A DNA stretch of 33,996 bases from Deinococcota bacterium (GTDB taxonomy: Bacteria; Deinococcota; Deinococci; Deinococcales; Trueperaceae): positions 1-33,996 of the forward strand of contig CAUJFI010000171.1 of NCBI GenBank assembly GCA_963170125.1, read 5' to 3'. Below the pieces are notes generated by a model, which was not told the origin of the DNA, made no database searches, and was given only the letters and a program-made list of their open reading frames with translations. A program made the translations under genes and the position numbers. Positions 15,591-24,224 of the stretch are shown here, one piece after another (within the stretch, counting starts at the first letter, position 1; every line of letters begins with the position of its first letter).

Positions 15591-17135
15591 GTGAAACGGA
15601 GCAACGAGAACATGACGACAGCCCCTACGCCCCACCATGCACCTCGCAGGCGGCCCACCTTCGCTCTGCCGGCCCTCTTCGCCGTCCTGCTCGCCTTCAC
15701 GAGCGCGACCGCGCAGAACGCCACGCCTACGGAGCTGGTGGTCGCCGTCACCGCCATCGGCAACACGCTCGACCCGGCCGTCGCGAACTTCGCCAACACC
15801 ACGACCGCCATGGGCCACGTCTACGACCGGATCATAGGCATCGACGCGAACTTCGAGTTCGCTCCCGCCGTGGCGACGAGCTGGGAGTTCGTGGACGCCA
15901 CGACGTTCAAGCTGACCGTCGGGGACGGCTTCGTCTTCCACAACGGCGTGCCCCTCACCGTCCAGGACGTCGTGTTCTCGATCGAGCGCCTGCGCGACGT
16001 ACCGCGGCTCGCCTCGGTGATGAACAACATCGCCTCGACCGAGGTGACGGGCGAGTCCGAGGTCACCATCAAGCTGGTGGCACCGAACAGCTCCACCATC
16101 CGCGCGCTGATGGCCGCCGCGCACGTCCTCAACGAGGCGTACAGCAAGACGCCGGGCGTGGACTTCGCCAACAAGCCCATCGGCACCGGTCCGTACGTCG
16201 TCAGCAACTTCGTGCCGGGCGACAGGCTCGAACTGACGGCGTGGGCCGACTACCCGTTCGCCGCGCCCGCCATCCCCCGCATAGTGTTCAGGACCATCCC
16301 CGAGGACGCCAACAGGTACATCGCCGCCGAGACGGGTGAGGCGCAGTTCGCCGCCATCACGTACCACGACCTGGTGCGCGCCGAGAGCAACCCGCGCCTG
16401 AACGTCATCCAGCAGAAGACCACCAACACCGCCTTCATCTCCATGAACACCCAGAAGGCGCCGTTCGACAACACCAACGTCCGGCTCGCCATGGCGTACG
16501 CCACCGACAAGGAAGGCCTGGCGGTCGTCCAGGGCGGCTCGACCGTGATCTACAGCATGACTCCCCCCATGTTCTCCACCTACTACGCCTCCCCTAACCT
16601 GCCGACCTTCGACCTGGAGAAGGCCAGGCAGCTGCTCGAGGCCGAAGGCTACGGGCCGTCCAACCCGCTCAGGTTCGACATGTGGACGTACGGCGGCAAC
16701 ACGTCCGTGGCCGAGACGTACCAGGCGCTGCTCAGCGCCATCGGGGTCGAGATGAGCATCAAGAACTTCGAGTTCGGCGTCTTCCTCGAGGGGATGGCGC
16801 GCGGCGAGTACCAGATGCTGTCGGGCTCGTGGAACAACATCACGGGCGACCCGATGAGCGCGCTCGAGAACTACTGGAGCGGGAGCTTCGGCTCGCAGAA
16901 CATCTCCTTCTTCCAGAACGCACGCGCCGACGAGCTGTACGAGTTGGCCAAGGGCACCGTCGACGAGTCCGTGCTGATCGACGCCGCCCGCGAGGTGCAA
17001 GAGATCGCGGCCGCCGAGATGCCCATCATCCCGACGTTCAGCACGCTCGCCATGTTCGCGTTCGACGCCCGGCTCGTCGGAGTCGAGACGTACCCGAGCT
17101 CGCTCTACTCGTTCCGGAACGCCCGGTTCGAGTAA
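15591..17135 (+). CDS. ABC transporter substrate-binding protein, family 5 (peptide type)
   Basis: A 514-residue periplasmic binding protein of the DppA/OppA family. A GTG start at 15591 is set by AGGAGGAG with a 6-base gap. The signal peptide spans about 24-47 (a hydrophobic stretch from LPALFAVLLAF to TSATAQ) and ends in an AxA-like site, not a lipobox. Domain features include YDRIIGID...PAVATSWEF, VGDGFVFHNGVPLTVQDVVFSIERL and IGTGPYVVSNFVPGDRLEL, all classic for SBP_bac_5. Binding proteins of this type take di- and oligopeptides but also nickel chelates or sugars. The neighbouring dipeptidase and S15 hydrolase favour a peptide or amide ligand. Two permeases follow. Confidence 0.9.
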   Translation: MKRSNENMTTAPTPHHAPRRRPTFALPALFAVLLAFTSATAQNATPTELVVAVTAIGNTLDPAVANFANTTTAMGHVYDRIIGIDANFEFAPAVATSWEFVDATTFKLTVGDGFVFHNGVPLTVQDVVFSIERLRDVPRLASVMNNIASTEVTGESEVTIKLVAPNSSTIRALMAAAHVLNEAYSKTPGVDFANKPIGTGPYVVSNFVPGDRLELTAWADYPFAAPAIPRIVFRTIPEDANRYIAAETGEAQFAAITYHDLVRAESNPRLNVIQQKTTNTAFISMNTQKAPFDNTNVRLAMAYATDKEGLAVVQGGSTVIYSMTPPMFSTYYASPNLPTFDLEKARQLLEAEGYGPSNPLRFDMWTYGGNTSVAETYQALLSAIGVEMSIKNFEFGVFLEGMARGEYQMLSGSWNNITGDPMSALENYWSGSFGSQNISFFQNARADELYELAKGTVDESVLIDAAREVQEIAAAEMPIIPTFSTLAMFAFDARLVGVETYPSSLYSFRNARFE

Positions 17136-17284
17136 GGCCCATGCGTAACGCGCCTGGCGTCGGTAGGGTCGCGCGCCGCGCGGCTCCGCCGACGCCCGAG
17201 GCGGTGAGCGGGGCTCGCGTGACCGCGACGCCGGCGCACCCGGGCCCGCCCCGACTCTCGCAGGTCGCCCGGTAGAGGGAAGCC

Positions 17285-18223
17285 ATGACCAGCTACACGC
17301 TGAAGCGCTTGACGCACATCATCCCGGTGCTAATCGCGACCACCCTGCTCGTCTTCGCCCTCCTCTCCTTGAGCCCTAGCGACCCGGCGCAGCTGATCCT
17401 CGGGCTGGGCGCCAAGCCGGAGGAGCTGGCGATGATGCGGGAACAGTTGGGGCTGAACGACCCGCTTCTCGTAAGGTACGCGCGCTACATGGGCGGCGTC
17501 CTCACGGGCGACTTCGGAACGTCGTACTCCACCAAGCGGCCCGTGCTCGAGATGATCGGCGTTCGCCTGCCCAACACGCTCGTGCTGGCGTTCGGCTCGC
17601 TCACGCTGATCCTGGTCGTGGCGATCCCGCTCGGCGTCGCCCTGGCGGTGCGGCAGAACTCGCTCTTCGACAACGTGATGCGGGTGTTGACGCTCCTCAC
17701 CGCCGCCATGCCCAGCTTCTGGCTCGGGCTGATGCTCATCCTCCTCTTCTCGGTGAAGCTCGGTTGGCTCCCATCGAGCGGGCTCGACAACGCGCGGGCC
17801 GCCATCATGCCGCTCATCTGCCTGGCCGTCGCGGGTTGGACGGTGACATCGCGCCTCACGCGGGCGTCCATGCTCGACGTGGTGCGGCAGGACTACATCC
17901 GGACCGCGCGCGCCAAGGGGCTCCCGCAGGGCGTGGTGATGCGCAAGCACGCGCTGCGCAACGCCCTGCTGCCCGTCGTCACTTCCGTCGGCCTCCTAGT
18001 CGGGCAGTCCGTGGGCGGCGCGGTGGTCATCGAGATCCTCTTCGGCATCAACGGCATCGGGAAGATGATGGTCGACGCCGTGCGGCAGCAGGACGTACCC
18101 ACGATCATGGGCGGCGTGCTGATCGCCGCGGTCGTGATCGCGGTGGCGAACCTGCTCACGGACCTCTCGTACGCGGTCATCGACCCGCGGCTCGAGTCCA
18201 TGTACGGGGAGCCGACCGCTTGA
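17285..18223 (+). CDS. ABC transporter permease (DppB type)
   Basis: A 312-residue inner-membrane permease with about six helices. It starts YTLKRLTHIIPVLIATTLLVFALL, the standard DppB/GsiC opening, and contains LGLNDPLLVRYARYMGGVLTGDFGTSY. The cytoplasmic EAA loop is RTARAKGLPQGVVMRKHALRNALLP. It should pair with the next gene's product to form the membrane channel fed by the binding protein. A 149-base GC-rich gap separates it from the binding-protein gene. A purine-rich GAGGGAAG ribosome site lies just before the ATG. Confidence 0.92.
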   Translation: MTSYTLKRLTHIIPVLIATTLLVFALLSLSPSDPAQLILGLGAKPEELAMMREQLGLNDPLLVRYARYMGGVLTGDFGTSYSTKRPVLEMIGVRLPNTLVLAFGSLTLILVVAIPLGVALAVRQNSLFDNVMRVLTLLTAAMPSFWLGLMLILLFSVKLGWLPSSGLDNARAAIMPLICLAVAGWTVTSRLTRASMLDVVRQDYIRTARAKGLPQGVVMRKHALRNALLPVVTSVGLLVGQSVGGAVVIEILFGINGIGKMMVDAVRQQDVPTIMGGVLIAAVVIAVANLLTDLSYAVIDPRLESMYGEPTA

Positions 18224-19089
18224 CGCGGACGAACCTGAGCCGGAACCCGTGGCGAACGGCGTGGAGGCGCCTCAGCCGCAACCGCACGGCCGTGGTGGGG
18301 CTGTTCCTCCTGGCCGCGATCATCCTCGCGTGCCTCAGCGCGCCGCTCTGGTTCGACTACCAGCGCGACGTGGTGGGCGTGAACGTCTCCCAGCGCCTGC
18401 GGATCCCGGCCGAGGGCAGACCGCTCGGCACGGACGAGCTTGGGCGGAACCTGCTCGCGCGCATCCTGTGGGGCGGCCGCATCTCGCTCACGATCGGCAT
18501 CGGGGCGGTAGTGCTGGCCGGTCTCGCCGCCACCCTGATCGGTACCACCGCGGCCTACTACGGCGGCCGCACCGACAGCCTGCTCATGCGCGCCCTCGAC
18601 GTGCTGCTCGCGATCCCGGCCATGCTGCTGATGATCACGTTCGTGACCATCATGGCGCCTACCCAGACGAACCTCATGCTCGCCATCGGCCTGAGCTTCG
18701 TGCCTGCGATGGCCCGCCTGGTGCGGGCGCAGGTGCTCTCCGTCAAGGACCTCGAGTACGTGGCGGCCGTCAGGGCCCAGGGTGCGAGCACCGCGCGCGT
18801 GCTCGTCGCGCACGTGCTGCCCAACGCCATGGGGCCCGTGATAGCCAGCTTCGTCATGTACATCCCGGGCGGGATCATGACCATCAGCGGCCTAGGTTTC
18901 ATCGGCCTCGGCATCCAACCCCCTACCCCGGAGTGGGGCGCCATGCTCGCGAGCGGGCGCGCCTACATCAGGGACGCTTGGCACATAACGACCCTGCCGG
19001 GCCTCGCGATCGTCCTGACGATCATCGCCCTGACCCTGGTCGGCGACGGGCTGAGGGACGCCATCGACTCGCGGATGTCCGACCGTTGA
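18220..19089 (+). CDS. ABC transporter permease (DppC type)
   Basis: A 289-residue partner permease. I place the start at the TTG at 18220, which overlaps the dppB-type stop as TTGA and has GGGGAG 9 bases before it. It opens with the family's NPWRTAWRRLSRNRTAVVGL segment. The PLGTDELGRNLLARILWGGRISL motif and the EAA loop (YVAAVRAQGASTARVLVAHVLPNAMGP) are standard for DppC/GsiD. Six helices are expected. No ATPase gene (DppD/DppF) follows, so energising subunits must be encoded elsewhere or be shared. Confidence 0.9.
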   Translation: MTRTNLSRNPWRTAWRRLSRNRTAVVGLFLLAAIILACLSAPLWFDYQRDVVGVNVSQRLRIPAEGRPLGTDELGRNLLARILWGGRISLTIGIGAVVLAGLAATLIGTTAAYYGGRTDSLLMRALDVLLAIPAMLLMITFVTIMAPTQTNLMLAIGLSFVPAMARLVRAQVLSVKDLEYVAAVRAQGASTARVLVAHVLPNAMGPVIASFVMYIPGGIMTISGLGFIGLGIQPPTPEWGAMLASGRAYIRDAWHITTLPGLAIVLTIIALTLVGDGLRDAIDSRMSDR

Positions 19090-19175
19090 ACCCGCCGACC
19101 GTTGCCGCCACGAGCGGCGCATCGAGCAAGCCCGCGGCAGGAAGCGCCACAGCCGCACGTACGGAGGCCACACGC

Positions 19176-21329
19176 ATGGAAGCAGAAGCCCCGCCTACGC
19201 TCACGTTCAACCACTACCGCTCAGGCGTCTACGAGGGCAAGTTCGCGTTCGGTGGCAGCGAGCTACTCTGGCTCGGCGTCGACCCGCAGACGCGCATGCA
19301 GCTCAAGCGCATCCCCTTCGAGAAGGGCATGCAGGAGTCGCTGTTCGACCTACCCGCGTTGCACGCCGGCCTCGGCACGTTCGAGTCGGCGACGTGGAGC
19401 GGCGACACGGTCACGCTCGATGACGGCGCCCGCTACAACCGCTACCTCGAGTTCGCCGGCACGGTGAACGGTGAGGCGACGACGGGCCAGCTCTGGGCGC
19501 GGCGCGGCGAGCCGCCCATCATGGACGTCGTCACCGTGGCGGGCAAGGTCGTCGCCTTCATCATGCCGGGCCGCATCTCGAGCGAGATGCTCGTACTCGA
19601 GGGTCACGAGAGCGTGACCCCGTTCGCGAAGTACACCGACCCGATGCTCTCGAAGGCCGAGTACGGCATCCGCCCCTTGGGCAACCAGGCGGTGCGAACG
19701 CGCGACGGCGTCGACCTGGCCACCGAGGTCTTCCTCCCGGCCGGCGGTCGGCCGGGCCAGCGGTTCCCGGCGATCGTCGTGCGCACGTGCTATGGCAAGG
19801 CGCGCGACCTGCACCGGTGTACTCACTGGGTGAACCGCGGCTACGCGTTCGTCATCCAGGACGTGCGGGGTCGTTCCGACTCGGACGGCGAGCTCGTGCC
19901 CTTCTATCACGAGCGCGAGGACGCCCGCGACCTGTTCGACTGGATCGCCGCGCAGGAGTGGAGCGACGGCAACATCGGCATGTGGGGCGCCAGCTACCTC
20001 GGCTACACCACGACCGCGGCCGCCACCACGGGCCACCCGAACCTCAAGACGGCCATCAGCGAGGTGAACGTGGGCTCGCCGTTCTACTACGACACAGTGC
20101 GCCGTGGCGGCGCCGTGTGCTCGTGGCCGCTGCTGTGCTGGACGCTCGGGCAGTCCGTGTCGAACAGGACCGATTTCGACGTGTTCGGCGGCAAGTCCGT
20201 CGACCCGGAGAAGGTCGTGCGCATGCGGCCGCTGCTGGACATCCCCAGCCAGGCCATCGGCAAGCGCTCCGGCCCATGGGACATGTGGGCCGGGCATTAC
20301 CAGTACGACGAGTTCTGGCGCCACTGCGAAAACGGGATGCATGCGCAAGACATCAAGGTCCCGATGCTCATCCTCTCCGGGTGGCACGACGGCGACGCCC
20401 TCGGCGTGCAGGAGACGTGGCGCTTCCTCACGGAGCACGACGTGCCCGGCCGCCGCATCATCATCGGCCCGTGGCCTCACGGGCTGAACGCGTTCCGCGA
20501 CTGCATGGACCTGGAGTACGGCGACAACGCCATCGACTACGACTTCGACACCCGCACCATCCGCTGGTTCGACCGCTACCTCAAGGGCGTGGCCAACGGC
20601 GAGGACGAGCAGCCCCGCGCCACCTACTACCTGGGCGGCGACGGAGCGAACGAGTGGCGCACATCCGACGACTGGAACCCGCGCGAGGCCAGGCTCGTCG
20701 AGCTCTACCTCGACAGCGGCGGCCGCGCGAACTCCATGCACGGTGACGGCCGGTTGTCGAGGACGCCCACTACGGGCGGCAGGTTCGATGCGTACGTGTA
20801 CGACCCGAACAACGTGGCCTCGGGCGACGCGCAGTTCACGCCGTCCGTGCTCAACGAGCAACAGTCGCGCCAGGACTACCTCGTCTACGAGACCGGCGTG
20901 CTGAAGGAGAACGTCGCCGTGGCCGGCAACCTGTCGGCGCGCTTCTTCGCGGCCTCGAGCGCGGTAGACACCGACTTCTTCGTCACCGTGTCCGACGTCG
21001 ACGAGCAGGGCGTGGCGCGCAAGGTCTCGACGAACGGCATCCGGGCGGAGTTCAGGAAGTGGCCGGCAGTCGCTTCGGCTCTGCTCACGCCGGGCAGCGT
21101 CGAGGAGTACGAGCTCTACCTGCACTTCGCCGGGCACGTGTTCAAGGCCGGCCACAAGATCCGGGTGGACATCTGTTCGGCCGACTACCTGACCTTCTTC
21201 CCCAACACGAACACGGGCGTCGACCCGTTCACCGATCCGGAGCCGGTGGTGGCGACGCAACGGGTGCATCACGGGTCGGAGTGGCCTTCCTGCGTGCGGC
21301 TGCCGGTGTTGTACGGGGAGATCTACTAG
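19176..21329 (+). CDS. CocE/NonD-family (S15) serine hydrolase with extra N-terminal domain
   Basis: A 717-residue alpha/beta hydrolase. The triad is readable: S273 (WGASYLG), D405 (LSGWHDGD) and H435 (GPWPHG). Residues about 170-460 are the S15 catalytic domain (starting RTRDGVDLATEVFLP), and about 480-717 the jelly-roll C-terminal domain of X-Pro dipeptidyl-peptidase and cocaine-esterase relatives. Residues 1-165 are additional and not family-typical. There is no signal peptide, so it should act inside the cell. Relatives cleave X-Pro peptides, esters or amides (glutaryl-7-ACA acylase). CDS start: ATG 19176 with ACGGAGG 8 bases before. It follows the permeases by 86 bases and is probably the last gene of the operon. 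Confidence 0.85.
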   Translation: MEAEAPPTLTFNHYRSGVYEGKFAFGGSELLWLGVDPQTRMQLKRIPFEKGMQESLFDLPALHAGLGTFESATWSGDTVTLDDGARYNRYLEFAGTVNGEATTGQLWARRGEPPIMDVVTVAGKVVAFIMPGRISSEMLVLEGHESVTPFAKYTDPMLSKAEYGIRPLGNQAVRTRDGVDLATEVFLPAGGRPGQRFPAIVVRTCYGKARDLHRCTHWVNRGYAFVIQDVRGRSDSDGELVPFYHEREDARDLFDWIAAQEWSDGNIGMWGASYLGYTTTAAATTGHPNLKTAISEVNVGSPFYYDTVRRGGAVCSWPLLCWTLGQSVSNRTDFDVFGGKSVDPEKVVRMRPLLDIPSQAIGKRSGPWDMWAGHYQYDEFWRHCENGMHAQDIKVPMLILSGWHDGDALGVQETWRFLTEHDVPGRRIIIGPWPHGLNAFRDCMDLEYGDNAIDYDFDTRTIRWFDRYLKGVANGEDEQPRATYYLGGDGANEWRTSDDWNPREARLVELYLDSGGRANSMHGDGRLSRTPTTGGRFDAYVYDPNNVASGDAQFTPSVLNEQQSRQDYLVYETGVLKENVAVAGNLSARFFAASSAVDTDFFVTVSDVDEQGVARKVSTNGIRAEFRKWPAVASALLTPGSVEEYELYLHFAGHVFKAGHKIRVDICSADYLTFFPNTNTGVDPFTDPEPVVATQRVHHGSEWPSCVRLPVLYGEIY

Positions 21330-21433
21330 CCGTCCGAAGTGCCGTTCGCGGGGAGTCGGGCCGGCGAGCCCTTGGACCGGCGGGGTTGTCACTTAGGTCG
21401 CTCGGTCATGAGGCGGGCCGCTCGCCTCAAGGC

Positions 21434-21439
21434 TAGAGT
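21434..21439 (+). promoter_or_regulatory. -10 box, leaderless layout (propeller lipoprotein 2)
   Basis: TAGAGT, 5 bases before the ATG at 21445, with no ribosome site. It has the same geometry as the paralog at 10280. Confidence 0.45.
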
Positions 21440-21444
21440 GGTTC

Positions 21445-22902
21445 ATGACAACTTCGGGGGAACGCCGAGTCGTGGGGCGGTATGGCGCTGGCGCGCCTCG
21501 CCAAAGGCATCGTAGGTTCGTAGGCTCGCTGGCTTCGGTTCTTCTCGCTCTACTGCTAACGGGCTGTCCGAGCCACCTTCCCCCGCCGGAGCGGCTCGCC
21601 TTCGACACCGACCCGCGCATCCTGCGTGGCTCCTATCAAGGCCTCGTCGACACGCGGGAGGTGCCGGACCTCATGACGATGTCCGGTGACGGCTCGCTCG
21701 CGGCCGTGTCTTGGCCAGGCTCCGTCGAGTTCTGGAACCTCGATACGCTCACGCTGGTCACAACCATCGGCATCCCGTCAGGCGACCTGGACGTGCTGAG
21801 TGGTCTTGCCGTCGACCGCGCGGGCTCAATCGTGGCCGGCGTCGTCAACGGAAAAGTGCGGCTCTGGAACAGCGCGAACGGTAGCCTCGTAAGCAAGTTC
21901 GATCCCGGCGACCGGCTAGGCGGGTGCCGTTACTGCGGGGTCAGCGAAGCTGCCCTCAGCCCCCTCGGGGACCTCCTTGCAGTGTCGGGATCGGAACCAC
22001 TCCTGCTCGTCGTCGACACCACCACTGGCGTAGTCCTGCGCCAGCTCGAGACGGCAGGCCGGTACGGCAGCCTGATCGCATTCAGCGCCGACGGCACACT
22101 CCTGGCATCCGGCACGTACCTGTCAGATACGCGCTACGCCTTGCGCGTGTGGAACACCGCCACTTACGAGGTCGTGTTCGAGAACGAGGGTGCGGTGAGT
22201 CGGGACAGGGCTGCAAGGTTCGCCTTCAGCGCCGATGGACGGCATCTCGCTGTAGGCTCCGCAACCAAGCTCGAGGTATTCGATCTCGCCGGTGGCAGTA
22301 GCGCCCTGCCGCTCGACGACCCAGCCCTGGGCTGGCTCCGCGCCTTGAGCCCGGACGGCACCCTAGCGATCGTCGATTACGGACACGACCTTCGCGTCTT
22401 GGACCCAGCCACGGGTGAACCAGTCGCGCTGCTACCCGGAGAGCTCCGTTTTCAATCGGAGTGGAGCGCCGACGGCCGCTACCTGATCGCAGGCGCCAGG
22501 CTGGTAGACGCAGCCGACCTCGACCTCATCCGAGACTTCACCGTGGGCCAACTCTACGGTCTGGAGCTGAGCGCAACGCCCGAGTACGTCAGCTCCAGCG
22601 TCTACTCCGTCTCTGGCACCCTCACCATAGACGGCGGCGAGCCGATCGAGTTCACGGGTACCGTCGATGGACAGGAGTCCCAGCGCTACCTCGAACCGCA
22701 GTCTCGCGCACCGAACCTGGCGGAGCTCTACATAGAGCTCGATGACCACCCATGGCGCTTGTATGCGAGCCAGATACCTCGGGAACGTCCCTATTGGACA
22801 ATCGGCGACCCGGATGAATGGTGGGGCAACATGAACGACAGCGAAAGCGATCAGATCCGCCCGTGGTACCCGTTTCATCTGCGGCGCGCGACCGCGCCGT
22901 GA
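21445..22902 (+). CDS. Beta-propeller (WD40-like) lipoprotein, paralog 2
   Basis: A 485-residue paralog of the 10280 gene, alike over the whole length. It has an Arg-rich start, lipobox LTGC (C41), and the shared FDTDPRILRGSYQGLVDTR. Blades end in VEFWNLDTL, VRLWNSANG, LVVDTTTGVVL, LRVWNTATYEVVF, LEVFDLAGG and LRVLDPATG. A C-x-x-C pair (C161, C164) is in the same place, and the C-terminal module has YSVSGTLTIDGGEPIEFTGTVDG..SQRYLEPQ. An acidic, Trp-rich tail of about 30 residues is not in paralog 1. It should be anchored in the cell envelope. The function is unknown; conserved parts suggest binding of a common partner or ligand. The pair flank the catabolic island, but the divergence between copies shows that the duplication is old. 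Confidence 0.75.
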   Translation: MTTSGERRVVGRYGAGAPRQRHRRFVGSLASVLLALLLTGCPSHLPPPERLAFDTDPRILRGSYQGLVDTREVPDLMTMSGDGSLAAVSWPGSVEFWNLDTLTLVTTIGIPSGDLDVLSGLAVDRAGSIVAGVVNGKVRLWNSANGSLVSKFDPGDRLGGCRYCGVSEAALSPLGDLLAVSGSEPLLLVVDTTTGVVLRQLETAGRYGSLIAFSADGTLLASGTYLSDTRYALRVWNTATYEVVFENEGAVSRDRAARFAFSADGRHLAVGSATKLEVFDLAGGSSALPLDDPALGWLRALSPDGTLAIVDYGHDLRVLDPATGEPVALLPGELRFQSEWSADGRYLIAGARLVDAADLDLIRDFTVGQLYGLELSATPEYVSSSVYSVSGTLTIDGGEPIEFTGTVDGQESQRYLEPQSRAPNLAELYIELDDHPWRLYASQIPRERPYWTIGDPDEWWGNMNDSESDQIRPWYPFHLRRATAP

Positions 22903-23055
22903 CGCTTGTGCTCGGTGACTCCTCCGCGGCCGACGCGGTTTCCGGGCACGAAACACCGCGATCAGGGCACCAATAGCGAGGACCGCACCGCTGACTGACT
23001 ATCCTGGCTCCTGGCGCGGTGCATAGCACAACCACGAAAGGCGGTGAGTCCAGAC

Positions 23056-23598
23056 ATGACCTACAGGTACATAGCGCTCCTACGCGGGATCAACGTCGGC
23101 GGACGCGTGGTCAAGATGGAGCGGCTACGCAGCGTGTTCGCCGGCCTCGGTCTCGCCAACGTCCGCTCCTACATCAACAGCGGGAACGTCTTCTTCGACA
23201 CGGCCGAGACCGACCGCCCCTCGCTCACCGAGACCATAGAGGCGGCGCTTCACGAGGCCCTGGGCTACCAGGTGCCGACGTTCCTGCGCACCCCCGAGGA
23301 GCTCGAGGCGATCCTGGCCAGAGAGCCCTTCGTCGACATCGTCAGGACCGACGCCGACGACCTCCGCTTCTGCGTCGTGTTCACCGCCGAGCAGTTGAAC
23401 CAAGGGCTCGAGCTGCCCGTCTCGTCGTCGAAGAACGACATGGAGCTGGTGGCGCTCAACGAGCGCGAGGCCTACGTGGTCTGGCGGCTCATCGGCGGTC
23501 GCGTCTCCGGGAAGTTCCCCGACGACGTGCTCCCGCCGCGGAACACCACGCGGTTCTTCCATACTCTGAAGAAGATCCTCGCTGCTGCCACCGGCTAG
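23056..23598 (+). CDS. DUF1697 family protein
   Basis: A 180-residue protein opening with YIALLRGINVGGRVVKMERLR and SYINSGNVFFDT, the hallmark of DUF1697. The family has no proven biochemical role. I take the ATG at 23056 (weak GGTGAG ribosome site at 23042-23047) rather than the GTG at 23044. Its TAG stop overlaps tail-to-tail with that of the minus-strand reductase gene at the four bases CTAG (23595-23598). Confidence 0.85.
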   Translation: MTYRYIALLRGINVGGRVVKMERLRSVFAGLGLANVRSYINSGNVFFDTAETDRPSLTETIEAALHEALGYQVPTFLRTPEELEAILAREPFVDIVRTDADDLRFCVVFTAEQLNQGLELPVSSSKNDMELVALNEREAYVVWRLIGGRVSGKFPDDVLPPRNTTRFFHTLKKILAAATG

Positions 23599-24224
23599 GA
23601 GCTCGCGTCCACGGACTTGCGCAACGGCCCACGCGATCCGCGGCGGCGGTCGTAGGTCAGCGCTATGACGCCGAGACTGCTGGTGGCGTGATGGACGAGT
23701 TCCCAGTCGGTGAGCGGATTGTCGTCGTCGAAGAGTCGGTGTCCGTTGCCTCCCAGGCCGGGAGCCACGACGCGGTTGAGGCGGTCGATCGCGTCCTCGG
23801 CGAGGAGCGCCTTGATGACGCTGGCGCTCCAGGCGATCAGGATGTCGCCTTCGCCGTCCGATCTCAGCGCGTTGATCACGTCGATAGCCGGAGCGTTGAC
23901 GATCTGCACGCCCTGCCACGGCGATGCGGTCAGGGTCGAGGACAGCACGACCTTCTCGGCGGCCACCAGCCATCTGGCGCACGCCTCATCCCGCTGGTCG
24001 ACCTCCCCGGTGCCGATCACGCTCGGCCACCACACCAGGAACTCCTCAGCGTTGACCCGGCCTAGGACCGCGGTCGTGGCGGTCTCGCTGGTCCGGACGA
24101 TCTGGTCGTACCCGACTTCGGCGAGGTGGCCGATCCCGTCGTTACCCGCGCGGCGGTAGTAGCCGTCCATGCTGAGGCCGATGTTGGCGACGACGCGGCG
24201 GCCCGCGGTGCGATGCTCGGTCAT
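23595..24224 (-). CDS. RibD C-terminal/dihydrofolate-reductase-like protein
   Basis: A 209-residue protein of the RibD C-terminal reductase fold. It has VVANIGLSMDGYYRR at the N-terminus, TAVLGRVNAEEFL as the nucleotide-site strand, and DRLNRVVAPGLGGNGHRLFDDDNP near the end, replacing the more usual PV.LG.G..LF. It is expected to bind NADP; the substrate is unknown. Such stand-alone genes are common in soil bacteria, often near stress regulators. The start at 24224 overlaps the stop of the upstream remnant (ATGA). The longer frame to 24650 is an artefact. Confidence 0.8.
   Translation of the reverse strand: MTEHRTAGRRVVANIGLSMDGYYRRAGNDGIGHLAEVGYDQIVRTSETATTAVLGRVNAEEFLVWWPSVIGTGEVDQRDEACARWLVAAEKVVLSSTLTASPWQGVQIVNAPAIDVINALRSDGEGDILIAWSASVIKALLAEDAIDRLNRVVAPGLGGNGHRLFDDDNPLTDWELVHHATSSLGVIALTYDRRRGSRGPLRKSVDASS

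Noticed and set aside
17141..17275. Small 44-codon frame between binding protein and permease
   Set aside because: Ala/Pro/Arg-rich, no ribosome site, no recognisable pattern.
18249..19175. N-terminal extension of the S15 hydrolase frame
   Set aside because: It overlaps the DppC-type permease in another frame; the start with a ribosome site is at 19176.
19350..21392. 680-codon open frame on the minus strand
   Set aside because: It lies antisense to the S15 hydrolase with its intact triad; composition is Val/Arg/His/Ala-rich without domains, as expected from high-GC codon bias.
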